A stretch of DNA of 53,026 nucleotides from Ferrimonas marina (GTDB lineage Bacteria > Pseudomonadota > Gammaproteobacteria > Enterobacterales > Shewanellaceae): contig NZ_FQXG01000014.1 in the NCBI RefSeq assembly GCF_900129905.1, positions 1-53,026 of the forward strand, in the 5' to 3' direction. A model generated the notes under the pieces. It made no database searches and was not told where the DNA came from. It saw only the letters and a list, made by a program, of their open reading frames with translations. Made by a program: the position numbers and the translations under genes. Positions within the stretch are counted from its first letter, which is position 1. Each line of letters begins with the position of its first letter. Positions 9,766 through 16,943 of this stretch are shown here, piece by piece.

Positions 9766-11019
9766 TTAACCGGCGCTTTTCACCGTGATGAACTCCGGGT
9801 AGGCGTCGACGCCACAGTCGGACGCGTCCATTCCCTGGTACTCCTCCTCCTCGCTGACGCGGATCCCCATGGTGTACTTCAGTACTGCCCAGGTAGCCAG
9901 GCTGGCACCAAACACCCAGGCGAAGATCACTGCCGCACCGGCCAGCTGACCCACCAGGGTGGCGTCGGCATTGGAGACCGGCACCAGCACCAGGCCCAGC
10001 AGACCACAAACACCGTGGACCGAGATGGCTCCCACCGGGTCATCGATCTTGACCTTGTCCATGGCAACGATGGAGAACACCACCAGGGTACCGCCAGCGA
10101 CGCCGATCAGGGCAGCCAGGCCCAGGCTCGGAGAGAGCGGGTCGGCAGTGATCGCCACCAGGCCCGCCAGGGCGCCGTTGAGGATCATGGTCAGGTCCGC
10201 TTTGCCCCAGGTCAGCTTGCAGACCAGCAGTGCAGCGATGGCGCCAAAGGCCGCGGCAGAGTTGGTGTTAACGAAGATCTTGGCGACCGCCGAGGCGTTT
10301 TCCGCATCGGAGACCAGCAGCTGGGAGCCGCCGTTGAAGCCGAACCAGCCCAACCACAGGATAAAGGTACCCAGGGTTGCCAGCGGCATGTTGGAACCCG
10401 GGATCGGGTTCACGCTGCCGTCGGCGTTGTATTTGCCCTTACGGGCACCGAGTAAGAGCACCCCGGCGATTGCCGCAGCGGCACCAGCCATATGAACGAT
10501 GCCAGAGCCGGCAAAGTCCACAAATCCGAGTTTTTCAGAGACAAAGCCACCCCCCCAGGTCCAATATCCCTCAACCGGATAGATAAAGCCGGTAAGCACT
10601 ACAGCAAACGCCAGAAATGCCCAAAGCTTCATGCGCTCAGCAACCGCACCGGAGACGATGGACATCGCGGTGGCGACAAACACCACCTGGAAGAAGAAGT
10701 CCGACTCCAGGGCATGATCCGCCCCGTCCGCCTGGGTACCGATGAAGCTGCCGAAGCTCGGCAGCCAGCTGCCTTCCAGGTTATCCACGTACATGATGTG
10801 GTAACCGACCAGCAGGTACATGGCACAGGCGATGGCGTACAAGCACATGTTTTTGGTCAGGATCTCAGTGGTGTTCTTGGAGCGGACCAGGCCCGCTTCC
10901 AGCATGGCGAAGCCCGCCGCCATCCACATCACCAGGGCACCTGAGATCAGAAAATAAAAGGTATCGAGGGCAAAGCGCAGTTCGGTGACCGTGACGCCCA
11001 GTTTGCTTAGCTCTTCCAT
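9766..11019 (-). CDS. amtB: Ammonium transporter AmtB
   Basis: Trimeric inner-membrane ammonium channel. The 417-aa product has about 11 hydrophobic segments and no cleavable leader. Conserved pore histidines lie in IVHMAGAA and SVHGVCGL. The short cytoplasmic C-tail after the last helix can contact GlnK. The ATG at 11019 is preceded by a GGGGAG ribosome binding site; a longer reading would overlap glnK. It follows glnK by 10 bases, the standard glnK-amtB operon in which GlnK blocks the channel when nitrogen is plentiful. Confidence 0.97.
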   Translation of the reverse strand: MEELSKLGVTVTELRFALDTFYFLISGALVMWMAAGFAMLEAGLVRSKNTTEILTKNMCLYAIACAMYLLVGYHIMYVDNLEGSWLPSFGSFIGTQADGADHALESDFFFQVVFVATAMSIVSGAVAERMKLWAFLAFAVVLTGFIYPVEGYWTWGGGFVSEKLGFVDFAGSGIVHMAGAAAAIAGVLLLGARKGKYNADGSVNPIPGSNMPLATLGTFILWLGWFGFNGGSQLLVSDAENASAVAKIFVNTNSAAAFGAIAALLVCKLTWGKADLTMILNGALAGLVAITADPLSPSLGLAALIGVAGGTLVVFSIVAMDKVKIDDPVGAISVHGVCGLLGLVLVPVSNADATLVGQLAGAAVIFAWVFGASLATWAVLKYTMGIRVSEEEEYQGMDASDCGVDAYPEFITVKSAG

Positions 11020-11029
11020 TGTTCTCCCC

Positions 11030-11368
11030 TTAAATCGCTTCAGCGTCCATTTCACCGGTACGGATCCGCACTACACGGTCCAGATCGGTCACAAAGATCT
11101 TGCCGTCACCGATCTTGCCAGTACCGGCGGCTTCGGTGATCACCTCGATCAACCGCTCTACCTTGTCGCTCTGGGTGGCAATCTCCAGCTTGACCTTCGG
11201 CAGAAAGTCCACCTGGTACTCCGCCCCGCGATAGAGCTCGGTGTGACCCTTCTGACGGCCGAAACCCTTCACCTCAGTGACGGTGAGTCCCTCCACCCCC
11301 AGTTCCGCTACCGCCTCGCGGACATCGTCCAGCTTGAACGGCTTGATAATCGCGCTAACCAGTTTCAT
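11030..11368 (-). CDS. glnK: Nitrogen regulatory PII protein
   Basis: Small trimeric signal protein sensing 2-oxoglutarate, ATP and ADP. The 112-aa product begins [19 protein letters not shown], and its T-loop has Tyr51 ([10 protein letters not shown]), the uridylylation site. The C-terminal block [20 protein letters not shown] is typical. Linkage to amtB identifies it as the GlnK paralogue. A sigma-54 promoter and NtrC-type enhancer lie upstream, so it is expected to rise in nitrogen limitation. Confidence 0.97.
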   Translation of the reverse strand: MKLVSAIIKPFKLDDVREAVAELGVEGLTVTEVKGFGRQKGHTELYRGAEYQVDFLPKVKLEIATQSDKVERLIEVITEAAGTGKIGDGKIFVTDLDRVVRIRTGEMDAEAI

Positions 11369-11410
11369 CCCCTTCTCCTTAATCCGTGCGCTCGCTGTTG
11401 GCTTAGCTAT

Positions 11411-11426
11411 ATCAAGGGGTGTGCCA
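11411..11426 (-). promoter_or_regulatory. Sigma-54 promoter of glnK-amtB
   Basis: Minus strand reads TGGCAC-N5-TTGAT, one base off the -24/-12 consensus TGGCACN5TTGCW (A instead of C in the -12 GC). RNA would start near 11400, about 32 bases before glnK. Confidence 0.75.
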
Positions 11427-11488
11427 ACAAATAAAGATGTTTAAATACATGCACTTAATCACAACCCTCAAGGTTCACCCTGGAAAAG

Positions 11489-11536
11489 TGCACCAATCTG
11501 AACCTGCCCTTGGCAGGGGTGCACCAAAGTGGTGCG
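11489..11536. promoter_or_regulatory. NtrC-type enhancer upstream of glnK
   Basis: TGCACCA-AAG-TGGTGCG at 11520-11536 is a near-perfect dyad of the NtrC type (TGCACCANNNTGGTGCA). A second half-site TGCACCA begins at 11489, 31 bp away or three helical turns. Both lie about 90-130 bp upstream of the predicted sigma-54 start, as in enteric nitrogen promoters. Beyond them, 11541-11641 shows nothing I can name. Confidence 0.75.
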
Positions 11537-11642
11537 ACAGATTACAAAGAGTCATCAAACCCCTTACCCACGAGCAACCTGGCGGATCAACACCGACGCG
11601 AACGCCGCGGCCAAGGCGGTGCAAGAGCCGTGGATGGCAACA

Positions 11643-11671
11643 AAAAACGGCACCCCGAAGGGTGCCGTTTT
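11643..11671 (-). terminator. nrfA terminator
   Basis: ACGGCACC / GGTGCCGT stem with flanking A and T runs, just beyond the nrfA stop on the minus strand. Confidence 0.88.
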
Positions 11672-11688
11672 GATGAGCGCGGTGTGGC

Positions 11689-13077
11689 TTACTGACCGTC
11701 ACCACCGTACTTGGCGTTGTACTCCTCGTCCCACTTGGGTGCCAGGTTCTCCAGGAAGGTGGCTTTCTCTTTCTCCATCCCCTCCATGTCCATCCCCAGC
11801 GCCAGCTGAGCAGCGGCCTTGGTGGACAGGTCCGGCAGCTCTACCGCGGCAGTTTGACCATGGGTGGCCAATACGCGGGCCAGGGCACTACGGGCATCGG
11901 CGCTACGCTCCAGTGAGGAGGCCAGCAGGCGCAGGGCCTCGGACGGGTTGTGGGCGTGGATCCCGTGGGACGCGATGGCCATATCCCAGCGCCACTGAGC
12001 GTGACGGATGGCGGTCAGCGCTTCTTGCATCTCGCCCTCGGTGGCGCCTGCATCCCAGGCGGCCTTGGCCTCGAAGTGGGCGTGCACCAGTTGCTTTTCA
12101 GCCTTGAGCTTGGCTTCGTTCACCATCTCTTTGTAGCCGGCGACCACCGCTTCCAGGTCATCCTTGCTCTGCTCGTGGCAGCGGCCACAGGTGAACTCGA
12201 ACTGGTCGAACGGGTTACCGACGTTGTGGTCGGTAAAGCGTTTGCCGTCTTTCTCCACCCGCGGCATATGACAGTCGGTACAGGAGACATTGTTGCGACC
12301 GTGGGTGCCGGTGATGGTGGTTTCAAAGCCCGGGTGCTGGGCCTTGAGCATCTTGGCCTTGGACAGGGCGTGGGTCCAGTCAGCAAACTGGATATTGTCG
12401 TAGTACTGCTCCATGTCTTCGGTCTGGGTACCCAGATCCCAGGGGAACTTCACGAAGGTCTCACCAGGAGTGAAGTAGTACTCCACGTGACACTGGGCAC
12501 ACACCATGGACTGCTTCTGCGACTTGGTGGCTTCATCCCACTTCCAGCCGATGGTGTCCATTGCCCGCTGGGCAAAAGGCACGGACAGGCGCAGACGGGT
12601 GTTGTTATCGTGGCAGTTGCCGCAGCCGATCTCATTGGTGATCTCATTACCGCCGCGAGCCCACTTGCCGGTGAAGTAGGCCTTTTCGCCATTGGTCTCG
12701 ATGTAGCGCGGCACGTCCGGGGACTTACAGGACCAGCACGCCATCGGCATCGGGCCGTCGTCCGGGCCGGTCGGCCCACCGGTACGCAGGGTATTGCGCA
12801 GATCAACGATGGAGTAATGGTGACCGCGCGCCTTGTTGTAATCCTTGGCAAAGCCATAGCCTGCCCACAGGATCACCAGGTTCGGATCCCCTTCCAGCGC
12901 ATCGACGATCTCTTCGCTTTCCTTGGTCGCATCCCAGCTGTGGTACTGGCGCTTAAAGCGCTCAAACTTGCTGTTGTCCGCCTCGGTCACAGCGCCGGCC
13001 GCCAGTGCCGACACCCCCATTCCCATTGCTATAAGGCCGGCTACCATGGCCTGGCCCCACCGTGCTTTGCTCACCAT
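11689..13077 (-). CDS. nrfA: Cytochrome c nitrite reductase, pentahaem NrfA
   Basis: Periplasmic enzyme reducing nitrite to ammonium with six electrons. The 462-aa precursor has a signal peptide cut near residue 27 (VSALAAG). It shows the special lysine-ligated catalytic haem site CWSCK at about 114-118 and four normal CxxCH sites: CGNCH, CAQCH, CTDCH and CGRCH. The ATG at 13077 is chosen because AGGGAGA lies at the right distance; a GTG nine codons upstream would put that site inside the gene. No nrfB, nrfH or nrfCD is adjacent, so the electron donor must lie elsewhere, as with CymA in Shewanella. A perfect FNR box lies upstream. Confidence 0.97.
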   Translation of the reverse strand: MVSKARWGQAMVAGLIAMGMGVSALAAGAVTEADNSKFERFKRQYHSWDATKESEEIVDALEGDPNLVILWAGYGFAKDYNKARGHHYSIVDLRNTLRTGGPTGPDDGPMPMACWSCKSPDVPRYIETNGEKAYFTGKWARGGNEITNEIGCGNCHDNNTRLRLSVPFAQRAMDTIGWKWDEATKSQKQSMVCAQCHVEYYFTPGETFVKFPWDLGTQTEDMEQYYDNIQFADWTHALSKAKMLKAQHPGFETTITGTHGRNNVSCTDCHMPRVEKDGKRFTDHNVGNPFDQFEFTCGRCHEQSKDDLEAVVAGYKEMVNEAKLKAEKQLVHAHFEAKAAWDAGATEGEMQEALTAIRHAQWRWDMAIASHGIHAHNPSEALRLLASSLERSADARSALARVLATHGQTAAVELPDLSTKAAAQLALGMDMEGMEKEKATFLENLAPKWDEEYNAKYGGDGQ

Positions 13078-13187
13078 GAAGGTTCTCCCTGTCGCATTGC
13101 TCACTCGGGTGTGAATATGACTTAAAACTTAGTCTACGGTGGCAGGGCGCGCCCCGGTAGAGCGGCGCCAAGTTAACCACTTTTTAA

Positions 13188-13201
13188 TTGATCGTGATCA
13201 A
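13188..13201. promoter_or_regulatory. FNR box upstream of nrfA
   Basis: TTGATCGTGATCAA is a perfect TTGATNNNNATCAA palindrome, about 110 bases before the nrfA start. It could also bind CRP-family proteins more widely. It predicts anaerobic induction of nrfA. Confidence 0.8.
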
Positions 13202-13224
13202 CTTGTAACAATGGTGAAGGGGTG

Positions 13225-13590
13225 TCAATGGCCCTGAAGGAACAAAAGCCATTGTTTTAAAAGGTTTTCAAAGTCATCCAGCCCACAGCTGGCCATCGCC
13301 TCGGCATCGTACAGGGCAAACTCCAGTTCCTCCGCGGCGGCCCGGTCATGCTCCAGGTGATGGTCCTCCACCAGCGCCTCGTCGGACTCCAGCAACAGGG
13401 TCTGCTCACTGCCCTGCAGCTGGTAACGGGGCTGCTGGCCCTGCTGAACCTGGCTGAGCCCACTGAGCACCAGCTGGATGGTGGCCGGCTGCTGTAACTC
13501 TTCGGTCAGGAAGCGCCCCAGCGCTTCGTGGCCCATGGAAAGCTGCGCCGAGGGGCTCCCTTGGATATCCCGTCGAAACTCAAACTCCAT
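13225..13590 (-). CDS. yacL: YacL family protein (UPF0231)
   Basis: Small acidic protein of unknown role conserved in gammaproteobacteria. The 121-aa product starts MEFEFRRDIQG and keeps the family's SMGHEALGRF block and the C-terminal GLDDFENLLKQW. The reading frame continues upstream for about 120 codons, but that part is antisense to slyX and is not coding. The ATG at 13590 gives the family length. It is divergent from slyX. Confidence 0.85.
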   Translation of the reverse strand: MEFEFRRDIQGSPSAQLSMGHEALGRFLTEELQQPATIQLVLSGLSQVQQGQQPRYQLQGSEQTLLLESDEALVEDHHLEHDRAAAEELEFALYDAEAMASCGLDDFENLLKQWLLFLQGH

Positions 13591-13749
13591 AACGCGCTCA
13601 CTCTCCGGATTGTCAATCTGTTGCACAGTGTAACCCAGCGACAAAGGGGCGAAACGCTGACGCGAACCGATAGCCTGTATTCTCCCCGATTTGATAAACT
13701 TGCGAAGATTGATGGCCAGTTCGCGCCATCGAAGTAACGTAGGTAGTGC

Positions 13750-13962
13750 ATGAACGCAGAACAGGAACGGCTGATCGATCTGGAAACCAAGGTGGCCTAC
13801 CAGGACGCCACCATCGAGCAGCTCAACGAGATGGTGACCCAACTGGGTCACCAGGTGGCCAAGCAAGCTGAGCAGATCCGTCTGCTGGCGGAGCGCGTCA
13901 AGGCGATGCCCCAGGCACAGGTCGCCGACAGCAGCGAAGAGTCCCCGCCGCCCCACTACTGA
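13750..13962 (+). CDS. slyX: SlyX family coiled-coil protein
   Basis: Short cytoplasmic protein of unknown role. The 70-aa product begins with ERLIDLETKVAYQDATIEQLN, is predicted to be coiled coil over residues 5-50, and ends in the family's typical PPPHY. The ATG has GTAGG upstream. It lies 14 bases before the deformylase gene on the same strand and probably shares its transcript. Confidence 0.93.
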   Translation: MNAEQERLIDLETKVAYQDATIEQLNEMVTQLGHQVAKQAEQIRLLAERVKAMPQAQVADSSEESPPPHY

Positions 13963-13976
13963 AAAGGACGCCCGAC

Positions 13977-14498
13977 ATGGTTATGCCGATCGCGCAACTG
14001 GGGGAAACGGTGCTTCGCCAGCATGCCGACCCCGTCACCGAGTTTGACCCGGCCCTGGCCCAGTTGCTCCAGCAGATGCAAGCCACCATGGAGCAAGCCG
14101 GTGGGGTGGGCATCGCCGCCCCCCAGGTGGGGGTGGGTCGCCAGGCACTGATCATCGCCTCCAAGCCCAATGCCCGCTACCCGGACGCCCCACTGATGGC
14201 GCCGATGGCGTTGATCAATCCCCAGATCGAAGCCACCGGTGGCGACGAGGTGGGGGCCTGGGAGGGCTGCCTGTCGGTACCGGGCCTGCGCGGCTTCGTC
14301 CACCGTCCCGATGAGGTGCAGGTGCGCTATCAGGACATCGACGGCCAGTGGCAGCGAACCACCCTGACCGGCTTCCCCGCCCGCATCCTGCTGCACGAGT
14401 ACGATCACCTGATCGGCAAAACCTTCCTCGATCGGGTCAGCAGCACCGAGGATCTGGTCGCCACCAGCGTGTGGGAGCGGCAATGGCAAAACGGCTGA
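13977..14498 (+). CDS. def: Peptide deformylase
   Basis: Metal-dependent removal of the formyl group from new proteins. The 173-aa product shows the three metal-site motifs GVGIAAPQVG, EGCLSVPG and HEYDH. Gammaproteobacteria of this kind often have more than one deformylase, and the usual def gene sits beside fmt, so this is likely a second copy; that is inference. The first ATG, with AAGGA upstream, is used; an ATG two codons later is possible. It overlaps the next lipoprotein gene by 16 bases. Confidence 0.92.
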   Translation: MVMPIAQLGETVLRQHADPVTEFDPALAQLLQQMQATMEQAGGVGIAAPQVGVGRQALIIASKPNARYPDAPLMAPMALINPQIEATGGDEVGAWEGCLSVPGLRGFVHRPDEVQVRYQDIDGQWQRTTLTGFPARILLHEYDHLIGKTFLDRVSSTEDLVATSVWERQWQNG

Positions 14499-15826
14499 GC
14501 CTGCTGCTGACCCTGCTGCTGCTGGGCGGTTGTGCCGGCAGCAGCCTGTTTCAGCCCTACCCCAATCGCATCGCCTCGGTACAAACCCAGCTGGCGAACG
14601 GCAACGGCGGCAAGGCGATCCAGCAGCTGGAGAGTGGTCTTAGCGGTGCCGACAGCCTGCTCTATGCCCAGGAGGCCGGCCGGGTTGCCGCCCTCAGCGG
14701 CGATCTGGACGCCAGCATCCGCTTCTACCAGATGGCGATGACCGATTACGACCAGTACGACTGGAAGGCGATCGTCTCGCTCACCGACATCAGCGCACAG
14801 GTGGGCGGTGCCACGGTATCCGACAACCTGATCCCCTACCATGGCCAGGCCTTTGAGCGGGTGATGCTGCACCAGCAGCAGTCCCTCAACTACCTGTGGC
14901 AGGGCCAGTACGAGGGCGCCATGGTCGAGGTCCGCCGGGCCGACCAGGCCCAGCAAAAGGCGCAGGAAGCCTACCGGGCCGCGCTCAAATCTCAGCGGGC
15001 GATCAGCAACGCCGCCATCGATGAGCAGCTGACTGAGCTCGACCGCCAGGCGGGCAACGCCCCGGACTCCTTCATCAATCCCTATGTGCTGTTCAGCAAC
15101 GCCGTGCTGTACGAGGCCGGTGGCCAGGCCAACGACGCGCTGATTGACATCCGCAAGGCGCTGCAGCTGATCCCGGAGAACCGGTTGCTGCAACGGGAGC
15201 TGGTGCGCCTCTCCTGCCAGGTGGGGATCGACTGCGACGACCTGTCCAAGCGCTATGGCAAGGTCGAGCGTCCCGGCGCCGACCAGGCCCGCCTGGTGGT
15301 GCTGTACGAAACCGGCACCCTGCCCGCCAAGCAGAGCTTCTGGGTGCCCTTCAGCTGGGATGGGCTGTACCAGCAGATCGCCCTGCCCACTTACCGGGAT
15401 AACCGGCCGGCCCCGGCCCCGCTGACCCTCAACATCGCCGACACCCGGGTGACCACCGAACCTTTAGCCAACCTGGACCAAATGGCCGCCCGCTCACTGC
15501 GGGAGCAATATCCCTTTATCCTGGTCAGACAGGGGATTAGACTAACGGCCAAACACAACACCAACCGCTGGGCCGAGCGCCAGGGGGGCGAACTGGGGGC
15601 CTTCTCCATGCAGGTGCTCAACGCCCTGACTGAACAGGCCGACCGACGCAGCTGGCTGACCCTGCCGCGCCAGGCCCAGGGCTGGGCGGGCTTTGTCCCC
15701 GCTGGCGAACACCAGCTGACCCTGGATGGTCAGGCCCACACCCTGGCTACCGCCCCCGGGCGCACCACCCTGGTGTGGATCGTACGCCAGGGGAGCAGTC
15801 GACAAATTCGAAGTACACTGATTTAA
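14483..15826 (+). CDS. COG3014-type lipoprotein next to lpoB
   Basis: Predicted lipoprotein of 447 aa, MAKRLSLLLTLLLLGGCAG, with lipobox LGGC giving Cys17. The N-terminal half looks like TPR-type helical repeats (FYQMAM, VLYEAGGQANDALIDIRKAL). The C-terminal half resembles the uncharacterised COG3014 family. That family is often adjacent to lpoB, as here (22 bases), so a role in cell-wall synthesis is a fair guess. The start inside the end of def is chosen because the lipoprotein signal begins there. Confidence 0.82.
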   Translation: MAKRLSLLLTLLLLGGCAGSSLFQPYPNRIASVQTQLANGNGGKAIQQLESGLSGADSLLYAQEAGRVAALSGDLDASIRFYQMAMTDYDQYDWKAIVSLTDISAQVGGATVSDNLIPYHGQAFERVMLHQQQSLNYLWQGQYEGAMVEVRRADQAQQKAQEAYRAALKSQRAISNAAIDEQLTELDRQAGNAPDSFINPYVLFSNAVLYEAGGQANDALIDIRKALQLIPENRLLQRELVRLSCQVGIDCDDLSKRYGKVERPGADQARLVVLYETGTLPAKQSFWVPFSWDGLYQQIALPTYRDNRPAPAPLTLNIADTRVTTEPLANLDQMAARSLREQYPFILVRQGIRLTAKHNTNRWAERQGGELGAFSMQVLNALTEQADRRSWLTLPRQAQGWAGFVPAGEHQLTLDGQAHTLATAPGRTTLVWIVRQGSSRQIRSTLI

Positions 15827-15848
15827 GGATCTGTAGAGGGATCAACCG

Positions 15849-16442
15849 ATGAAAAAACTCAATACCCTGTTTGCCATTGCGCTGGCGCTGGTGCTGGCTG
15901 GCTGTCAATCCAAGGTGGAGTACCGCGACGCCACCGAGATCGAAACCGTCGACGTCAGCTTTGGCTCCAGCGACCTGCAAGCGGTGGCCGGCAAGATGGT
16001 GGACTCCATGCTGACCACCCCCCACGTCGCGGCGCTGACCGCCAACGATCGCCCCATCGTGTTCGTCGACCGGGTCACCAACAAGACCTCTGAACACATC
16101 GATACCGAATCCATCACCGACAGCATCCGCACCCAGCTGATCCGCTCCGGCAAGTTCCGCTTCATCGACATGACCCAGGTGGATGCGGTGCGCAAGCAGC
16201 TGGACTACCAAAACAACGCCGGCCTGGTGGATCCCAGCAAGGCGATCCAGTTTGGCCGTCAGGTCGGTGCCCAGTACATGCTGTACGGCAACCTCTCCTC
16301 CATCGTTAAGCAAAACGGTTCCACTAAGGACGTCTACTACAAGATGACCATGAACCTGATGGACCTGGAGTCCGGTCTGCTGGAGTGGGCGGACGAGAAG
16401 GAACTGCGTAAGCAGCAGTCCAAATCCTTCCTCGGTCGCTAA
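15849..16442 (+). CDS. lpoB: Penicillin-binding protein activator LpoB
   Basis: Outer-membrane lipoprotein that activates the bifunctional peptidoglycan synthase PBP1B from outside. The 197-aa product has a lipobox LAGC near residue 19 and then a short linker, shorter than in E. coli. The globular domain follows with DRPIVFVDRVTNKTSEHID and VGAQYMLYGNLSSI. The start has GGGAT upstream. Last gene of the slyX-def-COG3014-lpoB group; a terminator follows. Confidence 0.9.
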   Translation: MKKLNTLFAIALALVLAGCQSKVEYRDATEIETVDVSFGSSDLQAVAGKMVDSMLTTPHVAALTANDRPIVFVDRVTNKTSEHIDTESITDSIRTQLIRSGKFRFIDMTQVDAVRKQLDYQNNAGLVDPSKAIQFGRQVGAQYMLYGNLSSIVKQNGSTKDVYYKMTMNLMDLESGLLEWADEKELRKQQSKSFLGR

Positions 16443-16456
16443 CCGACCACACAGCA

Positions 16457-16483
16457 AAAAAGGGGGCCTTCGGGCCCCCTTTT
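16457..16483 (+). terminator. lpoB terminator
   Basis: AGGGGGCC / GGCCCCCT stem with a TTCG loop and flanking A and T runs. It may also serve the minus-strand small gene that ends at 16498. Confidence 0.88.
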
Positions 16484-16497
16484 CTCTTGCTCAGGAT

Positions 16498-16611
16498 TCA
16501 CTTGTTTCTGCGGCTGTCGCGCCAGCGCTGAACACACTCCCGGGTGCCTAGCAGGGCCGCCAGGATCACCACCACCAACAGCAAGCCAAACCCATTCCAC
16601 GCCATACTCAT
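16498..16611 (-). CDS. Small single-pass membrane protein, 37 aa
   Basis: I do not recognise this protein. The 37-aa reading frame starts ATG at 16611 with AAGGAG nine bases upstream. It encodes an N-terminal hydrophobic stretch (GFGLLLVVVILAALLG) followed by a basic, Arg-rich tail, so a single membrane helix with the C-terminus in the cytoplasm is expected. It lies between yheV (50 bases upstream on the same strand) and the lpoB terminator. The strong ribosome binding site, the hydrophobic pattern and the fit between neighbours argue that it is real. Confidence 0.6.
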   Translation of the reverse strand: MSMAWNGFGLLLVVVILAALLGTRECVQRWRDSRRNK

Positions 16612-16661
16612 TGGCCTACTCTCCTTAGTGACGGTATGAGCACAGTGTAGTTGGCTGGGCC

Positions 16662-16859
16662 TCAGTCGGGCTTGAACACCCCGATCACCTCGCCCTCACC
16701 GGCCTGCTGCTGGGTGGCCTCATCGGTTTGCCGCTTGCGGTAACCACAGGCGACACACTCCATCACCTCCACTCCGGCTTCGTTATACAGCATGATGCTG
16801 TCCTGCTCCTGACACTGGGGGCAGGATGCCCCGGCAATAAAGCGTTTCTTACTGACCAC
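16662..16859 (-). CDS. yheV: YheV family zinc-ribbon protein
   Basis: Small protein of 65 aa with two Cys pairs, CPQC and CVAC, forming a probable zinc ribbon. It begins MVSKKRFIAGASCPQC as in YheV. Its biochemical role is unknown. It is divergent from yheS, the usual neighbourhood. Confidence 0.88.
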   Translation of the reverse strand: MVSKKRFIAGASCPQCQEQDSIMLYNEAGVEVMECVACGYRKRQTDEATQQQAGEGEVIGVFKPD

Positions 16860-16943
16860 GCCGTGATACTCCCTTTACCTGTGGTTGGGCCGCTGCCTGA
16901 AATGGGCTATCATCCGGCCACTTTTTCTCGTAGACAAGTCCCC

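Noticed and set aside
13591-13956. N-terminal extension of the yacL frame.
   Set aside because: It is antisense to slyX and has no family likeness; the YacL start at 13590 gives the right length.
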